From assembly GCF_000017545.1 (NCBI RefSeq), contig NC_009718.1, forward strand, positions 1,240,001 to 1,304,000: a DNA stretch of 64,000 nucleotides, written 5' to 3'. The notes under the pieces are model-generated. The model saw only the letters and a program-made list of their open reading frames with translations. It was not told the origin of the DNA and made no database searches. Source of the stretch: Fervidobacterium nodosum Rt17-B1. Lineage in GTDB: Bacteria > Thermotogota > Thermotogae > Thermotogales > Fervidobacteriaceae. Shown here piece after piece: positions 9,039-17,266 of the stretch. The translations under genes and the position numbers were made by a program. Position 1 is the stretch's first letter. Each line of letters opens with the position of its first letter.

Positions 9039-10084
9039 GATTTTGTTAACCAAAGGTATTGATAAATTTCAAAAACCATATTATCTTCTTAAAGAGGGGA
9101 CACCCCCCAATATACTCTCAATAAGGAGGTATCCCGACATGACTAATATCCAACTCAAATGCCCTCATTGCGGCTCTTCTAACTTCATCAAAAATGGTCA
9201 TGATAAGTTCAAAAACCAAATCTTCTTTTGCAAAGACTGCAAGCGTTACTTTAAACTTTCTTTCACCAAAAAACACAAACTTTTCTCTTTCCCTTACCCT
9301 CGTTGTGTTCATTGTAACCATGTCATGGAAATTTACAAAATCCGCCGTTATTTCGTTCGTTTCAGATGCAGAAAGTGCAACTTCAAAACTTCTGTTCCAC
9401 TTTCTCTTCCTCAGCCTGTGCCTTTCAACTTTCATCCTTTCAAATTCTTCCGTTTCCCTATCTATATCATTCTCAAAGCTTTCATATTGTACTTCAAATA
9501 CAACCTTTCTCTTCGTGCTATTAAAGCTTGCTTGAATATCAATGTCTCTCATGTCGCTATTTACAAATGGATTATCAAGTTATCTTCTGTTATTTCGCTT
9601 TTTGAGTTTGAGAATGTATTTAAAGTTCATGGTGATGAAACAGTTATTGTATTTCGAGACAAAAAGTACTATGTGTGGCTATTAGTTGAGCATGGTACGA
9701 ATTTAATAGTAGCTTGGCATGTATCAAGATATCGTGATATGTCACAAGTTAAGATATTGTTAGATAAATACTTTAGTCAAAGAAAACAAAACACACAAAT
9801 AGAGTTAATAACCGATGGACTAAAAGCGTACGAGATAGCAGTAAAACTAAATTTTGATAATGTTGAGCACAGAGAAGTAAGACTAGGTAAAAACAACGAA
9901 TGTGAATCGAAATTTTCGTTATTTAAGATGTTTGTTAGAGCGAAAAGGAGCTTCAAGAAATTTAGCAACATACGGTACTATGTAAATGGTTTTTGTGTAG
10001 TAAGGAACCTATGCAAGTTATATGAGAACGAAAATGAGATGATTACAGCTTTAGCTTCCATCATCACTACTAGTTAACAGCATC
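9039..10084 (+). mobile_element. IS6-like insertion sequence, copy 1 (1046 bp)
   Basis: Bounded by short inverted repeats, GATTTTGTTAAC at the left and GATGCTGTTAAC (read inward) at the right, ten of twelve matching. It is flanked by a perfect 8-bp duplication TATTAAAT. It encodes one transposase on the plus strand. A second copy of identical length lies at 50893-51938 in opposite orientation, with mostly synonymous differences. The insertion separates the radical SAM gene (10113) from the M50-like gene (9014), and so may have split a longer minus-strand operon. Confidence 0.93.
9139..10077 (+). CDS. DDE transposase of IS6-like element, copy 1
   Basis: A 312-residue transposase. I start it at ATG 9139, directly after a strong AAGGAGG site; upstream in-frame starts fall in the terminal region. 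Two zinc-ribbon-like units occupy the N-terminus (CPHCGSSNF with CKDCKRYF, and CVHCNHVM with CRKCNF). A catalytic DDE core follows, with probable acidic residues in KVHGDETVIVF, ELITDGLKAY and NNECESKFSLFKMF. The layout, single ORF and 8-bp target duplication suit an IS6-type element, though the double zinc ribbon is not typical of all members. It appears intact. Confidence 0.88.
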   Translation: MTNIQLKCPHCGSSNFIKNGHDKFKNQIFFCKDCKRYFKLSFTKKHKLFSFPYPRCVHCNHVMEIYKIRRYFVRFRCRKCNFKTSVPLSLPQPVPFNFHPFKFFRFPIYIILKAFILYFKYNLSLRAIKACLNINVSHVAIYKWIIKLSSVISLFEFENVFKVHGDETVIVFRDKKYYVWLLVEHGTNLIVAWHVSRYRDMSQVKILLDKYFSQRKQNTQIELITDGLKAYEIAVKLNFDNVEHREVRLGKNNECESKFSLFKMFVRAKRSFKKFSNIRYYVNGFCVVRNLCKLYENENEMITALASIITTS

Positions 10085-10092
10085 TATTAAAT
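10085..10092. repeat. Target-site duplication, right, of IS6-like copy 1
   Basis: TATTAAAT, identical to 9031-9038. The perfect pair shows this copy arrived by simple insertion and that its flanks have not been recombined since. Confidence 0.9.
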
Positions 10093-10112
10093 TATATCAA
10101 AACTTAACTAAA

Positions 10113-11483
10113 TTAAAGCGATTCTCGTGTATATAACCTTCTTTTCTCTTGAGCGTATTCTTTTAATCTTCTTATTTGTTCTATTCTCATATTATCCCAC
10201 CAGTAAGGTAGTATTGTGTTGTTAAGCAACAAAGGATCTTCTGTACCTTTCAATAAACCTTTATTCACAAGCTCAATCCATATATCTGTTCCAACAATAG
10301 GTGTAAACTCGTTTAAAGAATAATCTATGCCAACAGAAGAACAAACATCAACAGCATTCTTAACATCTTCTTCTGTCTGTCCTGGAAGATTAATCATTAT
10401 ATACGCACTGACTTCTTTGTAAGTAAAGCCTGCACTTCTAAGTATTTCTGCAGCTCTTACAACATCTTCATCCCTAACTTTACCACCTGTTTCAAGTTGA
10501 AGCTTACCAGATGTTTCATATCCAAGTTTTATCGTTTTAAAATTAGCTTCGTAAAGTAAATTGGCAACTTCTTCGTTTAGCAATTTTGCATGGATACCGT
10601 TTGGAAGATGAAATCGTATTTTTTTGTTTAAACCTCGTGCGATAATCTCAGATAGTATTACTTTCAAATGTTTTTGCCATTTTATCAATATCGCATCATC
10701 GAAAAATACTATATCTTGGATTTTCAACAATTCTGAAAACTTCTCTATCTCATCTAATACTCTGTATGGGTCTTTGAATTTCATCCGTTCCCAATTTCGA
10801 TGAGCAATACAGTAAGTACATTTGTAGGGGCATCCAAGCGTTGTTAAAAGAACAACGTAGCCTATTCGTTCGTAAAGCTCATAAGCAGGTGATAGTTCCA
10901 AAAACCAATCTTTTTCAGAATTTTGGAGATTCCAGCCAAGTAAATCATTTAAAAACTTTGGTAAAAATCTTAAATCCGTTTTCGTAAATATATAAGCACC
11001 ACTTTTTTTCGCTATGTGCGGCTGGTTCCTTACAAAAAAGCCGCCAAAAACTATTGGTACATCTAGTTCCTGCCTTAATACATTTATTGTATCAAAATAC
11101 CCCGGATACCAATAAGTGAGAGTTGAAGTAACGAAAATGGCGTCTATACTGCCATTTTCTTTTATTTTTTGCAATTTTTTCCTAAATAATTCTTCTGGCA
11201 TCCCATACCTTTTATATTTCCTTGGTACAAAACTGAGAATTTTAGGTTTTTCTATTTCTATGTGTGGAAATTTACCGGTACCGTAAAATTTATCCTTTGG
11301 AACCTTTGTATAATCTGATAATTCTGGATCGTATCTATTCATTAAATCAATTAATTCAACTTCTATGCCTAAAGATTTAAGGAAAGAACCGACATATAAA
11401 AGGCCAACAGGCTTGAGCCAAAAATCGTAAGCTGCGAAATCCTCTATCCATGGATTAACAAGCAGAATTCTTTTTCTCTTCAT
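10113..11483 (-). CDS. B12-binding-domain radical SAM protein
   Basis: A 456-residue protein. The N-terminal part (about residues 1-170) has the Rossmann-like layout of cobalamin-binding domains (RILLVNPWIEDFAAYDFWLK, then LLYVGSFLKSLGIEVELIDL). The radical SAM cluster motif CPYKCTYC is at about residues 218-225, followed by a TIM-barrel-like region with AYIMINLPGQTEEDV. It is likely an oxygen-sensitive enzyme or methyltransferase of unknown substrate. A specific reaction cannot be read from sequence. Its start overlaps coaX by 29 bases, so the two are cotranscribed; the IS6-like element follows its 3' end. Confidence 0.85.
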   Translation of the reverse strand: MKRKRILLVNPWIEDFAAYDFWLKPVGLLYVGSFLKSLGIEVELIDLMNRYDPELSDYTKVPKDKFYGTGKFPHIEIEKPKILSFVPRKYKRYGMPEELFRKKLQKIKENGSIDAIFVTSTLTYWYPGYFDTINVLRQELDVPIVFGGFFVRNQPHIAKKSGAYIFTKTDLRFLPKFLNDLLGWNLQNSEKDWFLELSPAYELYERIGYVVLLTTLGCPYKCTYCIAHRNWERMKFKDPYRVLDEIEKFSELLKIQDIVFFDDAILIKWQKHLKVILSEIIARGLNKKIRFHLPNGIHAKLLNEEVANLLYEANFKTIKLGYETSGKLQLETGGKVRDEDVVRAAEILRSAGFTYKEVSAYIMINLPGQTEEDVKNAVDVCSSVGIDYSLNEFTPIVGTDIWIELVNKGLLKGTEDPLLLNNTILPYWWDNMRIEQIRRLKEYAQEKRRLYTRESL

Positions 11484-12213
11484 AAAAATAATACATCCCT
11501 CTCAATGTAAGATCCCTATCTACGACTCCATCAACAATTTTCTGAACATACAAAGCATGACCACCAGTATGAATTATAACAGGTGGAGTATTATACTCTT
11601 TCGTTATATTTTCCACAACATATTTAATCGCACCAACTGTTGCATTTATCGTTCCTATTCTTATATTCGATTCCGTGTCTTTTCCAATGAAACCATCGTA
11701 CGGCTTAACCTCAACAAGCGGCAGTTTAGCAGTACCCTTAAAAAGCGCGTTTATCATCATTGCGAATCCAGGCATTATAACTCCGCCTTCGTAAACACCA
11801 TCTTTTAGCACGTCAATAGTTATAGCTGTTCCGTAATCTATAATTATACAATCTTTTCCATACTCTTTGTACGCTGCTATAACATCGCATACCCTATCTG
11901 CTCCCAATTCCTTTGGATAATTTATATTCCATACAATTTTATTGTAATCCGTCGAACTGACAAAGTAAACATTTCCATCACCATATTTATTCGCAAAGTA
12001 CTCAAAAACAATATTTAAAGAAGGAACAACAGAAGAAACAACAGTTGCAATACCTTCTATTACTGTGCCACCATATAAACTCTTTAAGAAAACGTAAAGT
12101 TCGTCTTCTGTTTCATACTTTTTTGTTGATATCCTGTATTTTTCAAACATTTTTCCATCTCTTGTCAAAGCTACAGTGGTATGTGTATTTCCAACGTCAA
12201 ATAATAAGAGCAT
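11455..12213 (-). CDS. coaX: Type III pantothenate kinase
   Basis: Phosphorylates pantothenate in the first step of coenzyme A synthesis. The P-loop-like DVGNTHTTVAL at the N-terminus, the ELGADRVCDVIAAY motif and DYGTAITIDV are the expected ASKHA-superfamily motifs of CoaX. I place the start at ATG 12211-12213 because an AAGGGAG site lies seven bases upstream; an in-frame ATG 21 bases earlier lies before that site. The product is 252 residues, the normal length. It overlaps the radical SAM gene downstream. Confidence 0.93.
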   Translation of the reverse strand: MLLLFDVGNTHTTVALTRDGKMFEKYRISTKKYETEDELYVFLKSLYGGTVIEGIATVVSSVVPSLNIVFEYFANKYGDGNVYFVSSTDYNKIVWNINYPKELGADRVCDVIAAYKEYGKDCIIIDYGTAITIDVLKDGVYEGGVIMPGFAMMINALFKGTAKLPLVEVKPYDGFIGKDTESNIRIGTINATVGAIKYVVENITKEYNTPPVIIHTGGHALYVQKIVDGVVDRDLTLRGMYYFYEEKKNSAC

Positions 12214-12269
12214 TGAATACACTCCCTTCATCATTTAAAAGACCATTTTGAAAATTCAAATGATTTATT

Positions 12270-13766
12270 CTACCATCTTGTTGTTATCTCTGTAACCGTT
12301 TCAGGTAACATCTTATACTTTTCAAGAATCTCTCTAACATCTTTTGTCACATAAATGCGTATTATCTGTATAAGGTTGCTTTTCATAAAATTGTAAGCTG
12401 GGTAATTTTTTACATACTCCTCGAATGTCATAAGATGATTTTTCTTGATAATGTATATGTTACTTCTCAAAAATTCCTCAGGATGAACTATGGTAAGCTT
12501 GTAAGGGGTGTCTATCCTAAAAACATCATCGAAGTTATTAATCATATACAGAATTATTCTTTTATCTTCTTCATCTGCAATTTCATAAGACCTTTCGAGT
12601 TTCAACCTTATTTTCTGTAATAAATCACTTGCTATTCCTTGACTAACGAGTGAGGGGTCAACTCCTTCTATTGAAAACGGGGTTTCGAGAACTAACTTCC
12701 ATAAATTTCTCGACTTCAATCTCTCAACAATCTCGTACGCCATAACGATATCAAGTTCAAGTGGTTGTAAATCTATTTCGTATTTTAATAAACTTTGCTT
12801 TGTCTCTTCATCACCGCCGTATTGTTCAACCAAATCATTAAATTTATAAATAACTTCGTTTATAATCGTCTGGTCCGTTAAATCAAGGAAAGAATGTATA
12901 TTCATTACCCTTTCATCTAGTCTCAAAGCTTTATATGATAGCTCCAAGAGTTCCTGTATCATCATATCCGCAGCACGTGATGTTTTATGAAAATAAACAT
13001 TTTTATACATCATAAATCTTCCAAAAAGTATGGTGTATATCTCATCAACAACTTTTGAATCATACGCTAAAATACTTTCATTATCTTTGTTGACTATCAT
13101 AGCATTCCTTATGAGTCTGTCAATTGCACCTGTTCCAAATCCACGCGTGCCAGCGTAATACGAATCTCTTAATACAAAATCCAACCTATCTGCGCCAAGA
13201 GGACCCTGAACTATCGCGAAATCTATAGTTCCATGTTCTTCACCTTCGTAGACTTTGATGACCTCTTCCATTAACTGAGCAAAATTATCTTCCATATTAT
13301 TTGATAATTCACCCAACGTAATTTCTAAGTCTTCTATAACTGCTTTTTTCAATTTAGCTGGCGCTTCATCATACTTTTTTTTCATCTCTTTTGGGAAATA
13401 TTCCCTCAATAACCTATGTCTGTATTCATCATGACCATCTTTAAATCCAAGTTTTTTGTAAACTACGTCGTCAAATTGATGGCTAAAAGGTCCATGACCA
13501 ATATCGTGAAGTAGACCTGCCAACCTAAGAATTCTAACTTTATCGGGAGTATCGTAAAGATGTTCGGCATACACACCGGAAAGGTGCATAACACCAAGTG
13601 AATGCGCAAACCTGGTATGTGTAGCTCCAGGATAAACATACTCAGAACCTACGAGTTGGCTTAAATATCTCAAACGCTGCATTGCTTTTGTATCAATTAC
13701 AAGAATCTCCAAAGGGTAAAGCAAAATTTCGGAGTAAATCGGATCCCGGGAAACTTTATAATACAC
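12270..13766 (-). CDS. HD-domain phosphohydrolase (dGTPase/SAMHD1-like)
   Basis: A protein of about 498 residues with an N-terminal HD domain: FAHSLGVMHLSG and LAGLLHDIGHGPFSHQFDD supply the metal-binding His/Asp residues. The remaining 300 residues are the helical extension typical of dNTPase-like HD proteins. The family hydrolyses dNTPs or related nucleotides; the exact substrate is not readable. The start is GTG at 13764-13766, seven bases after GGAGGTG; an earlier in-frame TTG falls inside that site. It is the promoter-proximal gene of the minus-strand run and diverges from the ABC importer. Confidence 0.82.
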   Translation of the reverse strand: MYYKVSRDPIYSEILLYPLEILVIDTKAMQRLRYLSQLVGSEYVYPGATHTRFAHSLGVMHLSGVYAEHLYDTPDKVRILRLAGLLHDIGHGPFSHQFDDVVYKKLGFKDGHDEYRHRLLREYFPKEMKKKYDEAPAKLKKAVIEDLEITLGELSNNMEDNFAQLMEEVIKVYEGEEHGTIDFAIVQGPLGADRLDFVLRDSYYAGTRGFGTGAIDRLIRNAMIVNKDNESILAYDSKVVDEIYTILFGRFMMYKNVYFHKTSRAADMMIQELLELSYKALRLDERVMNIHSFLDLTDQTIINEVIYKFNDLVEQYGGDEETKQSLLKYEIDLQPLELDIVMAYEIVERLKSRNLWKLVLETPFSIEGVDPSLVSQGIASDLLQKIRLKLERSYEIADEEDKRIILYMINNFDDVFRIDTPYKLTIVHPEEFLRSNIYIIKKNHLMTFEEYVKNYPAYNFMKSNLIQIIRIYVTKDVREILEKYKMLPETVTEITTRW

Positions 13767-13859
13767 AAATATCACCTCCAATTATATTTTATCATATAAT
13801 GTTAGAAATATGCAAAGAAATGCTTGAAAAAGCTTCCGAAAATTTGTTTCAATTACAAT

Positions 13860-13889
13860 TTGCAAAAGTTTATGAAATTATTGTATAAT
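13860..13889 (+). promoter_or_regulatory. Promoter of the family-5 ABC operon
   Basis: TTGCAA at 13860-13865 and TATAAT at 13884-13889 with an 18-base spacer, about 55 bases upstream of the binding-protein ATG. The same 180-base region also holds a weaker divergent candidate for the HD gene (TTGCAT and TAAAAT, 18-base spacer, minus strand). Confidence 0.75.
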
Positions 13890-13945
13890 ATATTCGAAAA
13901 AAATTTCAAGGTGGTTCCCACACTAAAAAGAAGGAGGGGTTAGCT

Positions 13946-15766
13946 GTGAAGAAACTTGTTGTATTTTTAGCAGTACTTTTTGTAGTTTCGCTTTTTGCAG
14001 TGCAAGTAAACTACGGTATATTCTCTGATATTACAACAACAAACATTTGGAACTTACTCGGTTCAGGTTCGTCTTCCTGGAACTTCGTTGTCCAACTTTG
14101 GAAATATCCATCACTACTTGGTATGAACAAAGAAGGTCAGCTCATACCATCCGCAGCTGCCGATATTCCAAAAATCGTTAAAGAAGGAAATATGTACACC
14201 GTTACAGTGAAACTCAGAAAAGATATGCGCTGGTCAAACGGTGCACCATTTACAGCAGACGATGTTGTTTTTACGTACACAACGGTTAAAGGCATGGAAA
14301 TACCAGGTGGTAACTGGGGCGGAGCTTACGAACCAGAAAAAGTTGAAAAAATCGACACATGGACAGTAAAATTCTACTTCAAGGAAAAGAAGACAATGAC
14401 AATTTACTATGACACATTAATGACGGCAATTGTCTGTAGCAACTATTGGAAACCTATAGTAGATAAGGCAAAGAAACAGAAAGATCCAGTTAAATGGTTA
14501 CTCTCTCAAGAAGTTATAGACCCAGGTATAACAGCACTCAACCTTGGCAAAATTGAAAAAGGTGCGTTCGTACAAGTTGTAAAACAAATTTCAAATGATA
14601 AATATTGGTCATACGGAGAAAAGAACTTATACTACAAAAACGGCGGTTTTTCAATTGTTAACCCAAAGACAGGTTTCAAATGGTCAACAACAGATCCAAA
14701 ACCGGCTGGCGATGTAGCTCTCGAAGTTGTTAATGGACCATTTGTAGACACAATAGTTTACAAAGTTTACGGTAACAAACAAGTTGCTATTCAAGCACTT
14801 ATCGCCGGTGACATTGACTACATTTACAACCCAGTTGGACTAACGGCAGGTGAAGCAGAGCAACTCAAGGGACAGAAAGATATAAAGATAGTTTCCAACC
14901 CACAACTTGGTTTCAGATACCTTGCATTCAACATGAGAAAATTCCCAATGAACGTGAAAGAATTCAGACAAGCATTGGCAGCATTAATCGACCGCGATTT
15001 CATATGTAACCAAGTGCTCCAAGGTAGAGCTATTCCACTTGCAACACCAGTGCCACCAGCCAACACATTCTGGTACAATTCCGCAGTTAAAACTATCGGT
15101 GAAGGACTCAGTATGGGTGAAAGATATCAACTTGCAATCAATTTACTTAAGAAAGCCGGCTTCAAATGGGACGTTGAACCCGTTATCGATCCAAAAGATA
15201 CAAAAAACCCAGTTAAAACACAAGGTAAGGGCTTAAAAGGTCCAGATGGCAAACCAGTACCAACACTTACCCTCTTATCACCAGGTATGGATTACGACCC
15301 AATGAGGGCACAAACAGCTATGTATATTGAACAATGGGCAAAGAACATCGGTATGCCAATTAACCTTAAACTTACAGATTTCAACGAAATTTCAACAAAA
15401 GCATTCGATGATGTTGACTTCGATATGTACATACTCGGTTGGGGTGTCGGAAGAGTTCCAACATACTTCAAATCATTCTGGCACAGTGGAGAAATGGCAC
15501 CAGATGGATTTAACACACCAGGTTACAAAAACCCAGAATTTGATGCTCTTGTAGAAGAATTTGAATATGCCGATGACTTCAATCAAGCAAGAAAGGCAAT
15601 ATTTGAAGCACAAAAGATACTCGCAGACGATCTCCCATACATAATCCTCTTCACAAATCCAATGATAGAAGCATATAGGACCTCCATTAAATTCCCATTC
15701 GACAATATGCTTGATGGTATCCAAGGTTACTACGGATTCCCAGAAGGAGTAAAGAAAGCACAATAA
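13946..15766 (+). CDS. ABC transporter solute-binding protein, family 5
   Basis: A 606-residue extracytoplasmic binding protein with a classic signal peptide (KKLVVFLAVLFVVSLFA) and no lipobox cysteine. The family-5 fold is evident from the N-terminal KLRKDMRWSNGAPFTADDVV motif and LAFNMRKFPMNVKEFRQALA in the middle. Family 5 binds peptides, but many Thermotogales members bind oligosaccharides, so the ligand cannot be called. It heads an operon with two permeases and two ATPases, and a hairpin follows it at 15788-15809. Confidence 0.92.
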   Translation: MKKLVVFLAVLFVVSLFAVQVNYGIFSDITTTNIWNLLGSGSSSWNFVVQLWKYPSLLGMNKEGQLIPSAAADIPKIVKEGNMYTVTVKLRKDMRWSNGAPFTADDVVFTYTTVKGMEIPGGNWGGAYEPEKVEKIDTWTVKFYFKEKKTMTIYYDTLMTAIVCSNYWKPIVDKAKKQKDPVKWLLSQEVIDPGITALNLGKIEKGAFVQVVKQISNDKYWSYGEKNLYYKNGGFSIVNPKTGFKWSTTDPKPAGDVALEVVNGPFVDTIVYKVYGNKQVAIQALIAGDIDYIYNPVGLTAGEAEQLKGQKDIKIVSNPQLGFRYLAFNMRKFPMNVKEFRQALAALIDRDFICNQVLQGRAIPLATPVPPANTFWYNSAVKTIGEGLSMGERYQLAINLLKKAGFKWDVEPVIDPKDTKNPVKTQGKGLKGPDGKPVPTLTLLSPGMDYDPMRAQTAMYIEQWAKNIGMPINLKLTDFNEISTKAFDDVDFDMYILGWGVGRVPTYFKSFWHSGEMAPDGFNTPGYKNPEFDALVEEFEYADDFNQARKAIFEAQKILADDLPYIILFTNPMIEAYRTSIKFPFDNMLDGIQGYYGFPEGVKKAQ

Positions 15767-15787
15767 TTCCAAGCTTTAAAATCCCTT

Positions 15788-15809
15788 CAGTCCCCCGGAA
15801 GGGGGACTG
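15788..15809 (+). terminator. Intercistronic hairpin after the binding-protein gene
   Basis: A perfect nine-pair GC-rich stem (CAGTCCCCC / GGGGGACTG) closed by a GGAA loop, followed only by TTTAG. In binding-protein-first ABC operons such hairpins usually protect the upstream mRNA or partly terminate, giving more binding protein than permease. Here that is an inference. Confidence 0.75.
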
Positions 15810-15859
15810 TTTAGTTCAAAAATATAAACTAATTTTAAAAATTCAAAGGAGAGGTGAAG

Positions 15860-17242
15860 ATGACAAAACAAGTACTATTAACTATATTTGGAGTAATTGT
15901 TCCACTAATTGGTGTGTATTATTCTGTAAAAAAAGGTAAAAAACCACTTAATTACATATTTTTGTTAATTTCTCTCGCACTATACTACGGTGCTCTTTTC
16001 AATGTAAAATACCTTTATTTATTCAGTCCAAGATTCAACTTTATCATCGCTCCAATTGTTTATTTCTATTCATTCGACTTACCGGGTCTTGCAAAGTTCA
16101 TAAGAAATCGCTTGGCTCAAATTGTGCTCTTACTTGTAATCTACGTAACCGTGGTATTTTTCATTTTCTTAGCAATGCCTGGTGATTACACAACAAAATT
16201 CTTGGATCCAAAATTAATGAGAAACCCTGAGATGTACGAACGGATGAAACAACTCTTTGGAGTCGAAGACCCGTGGTATGTAAAATACTACAAACATATG
16301 AAAAACTTCTTCAATTTGGAAATGGGAATTTCGTTTAGTGAATATCCCAAAAAAGTTGAAGAAATTATAGCCGAAAGGTTGCCAAGAACACTATTTTTAT
16401 TCTTAGCAAGTTCAGTACTTTCCTTCTTGTTAGGATTTGACCTTGGAAAAAGAATAGCATGGAAACGTGGAGGAATAACCGATAAAGCGGCAACACTTGT
16501 CGGTATTATCTTTTGGACAATATTTACTCCATTTTACATGCTTATAATAATATGGCTCTTCGCAGTTACTTTGAAATGGTTCCCACTTTCCGGATTCGTT
16601 ACTCCATCAAAATGGTTTAATGCTCCATTCAGCGCACAAAACGTTTTCATAAGATTACTTTGGACAGAACTATTCTTACTCATCATGTGGATAATGGGTA
16701 TAGCCATAGCAAGTAAGTTAAAAACAATAAAAGCCAAAAAAACCGCGATATGGTCATCAGTAATAGCTGGAATTGCTTTGTCTATAATTTACTGGCTAAC
16801 AAACGGTATGGGAAGTTATGCTCTGGACATAATTTACCATTTAGCACTCCCAACAATCGCTCTTGTCACATTACACTTTGCAGGAGACATGTTAGTTATG
16901 AGAGACACCATGCTTGAAGTTATTAAAGAAGACTATATCACAACCGCACGCGCAAAAGGTTTGCCAGATAAAGTAATAAGAGACAAACATGCTGCGAGAA
17001 CGGCTTTACTACCGTTGATGACCAGCTTTGTCATAGGTCTTGCCTCAACTGTCAGTGGTGGAGTCATCACTGAAACTATGTTCTCTTGGAAAGGTATGGG
17101 ATTAACGTTGCTCGAAGCAACAACCGCGCAAGATACACCTCTTGCAATTGGATGTCTTGTCTTTACAGGTGTGCTCGTACTTTTTGCACACCTTATAGCG
17201 GATATACTGTACGCATTCTTAGATCCACGAATCAGATACTGA
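15860..17242 (+). CDS. ABC transporter permease, DppB/OppB type
   Basis: A 460-residue permease. The C-terminal two thirds match DppB, ending with the EAA-type cytoplasmic loop (DYITTARAKGLPDKVIRDKH). There are about 90 extra residues at the N-terminus with two or three added membrane helices (residues about 5-22, 31-47 and 57-75) before the usual first helix. It also has an added pair of helices before the binding-protein-dependent transport domain is completed. I start it at ATG 15860 after AAAGGAG; an in-frame GTG six bases earlier sits in the binding site. Confidence 0.9.
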   Translation: MTKQVLLTIFGVIVPLIGVYYSVKKGKKPLNYIFLLISLALYYGALFNVKYLYLFSPRFNFIIAPIVYFYSFDLPGLAKFIRNRLAQIVLLLVIYVTVVFFIFLAMPGDYTTKFLDPKLMRNPEMYERMKQLFGVEDPWYVKYYKHMKNFFNLEMGISFSEYPKKVEEIIAERLPRTLFLFLASSVLSFLLGFDLGKRIAWKRGGITDKAATLVGIIFWTIFTPFYMLIIIWLFAVTLKWFPLSGFVTPSKWFNAPFSAQNVFIRLLWTELFLLIMWIMGIAIASKLKTIKAKKTAIWSSVIAGIALSIIYWLTNGMGSYALDIIYHLALPTIALVTLHFAGDMLVMRDTMLEVIKEDYITTARAKGLPDKVIRDKHAARTALLPLMTSFVIGLASTVSGGVITETMFSWKGMGLTLLEATTAQDTPLAIGCLVFTGVLVLFAHLIADILYAFLDPRIRY

Positions 17243-17266
17243 TGGTAGCAAGAGAGGTGATATGAA

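Noticed and set aside
9118-9552. 144-codon frame antisense to the IS6-like transposase, also present at 51425-51859
   Set aside because: It is present in both copies only because the element is duplicated; amino acid changes between copies fall in this frame while the transposase frame stays nearly identical, so selection acts on the transposase.
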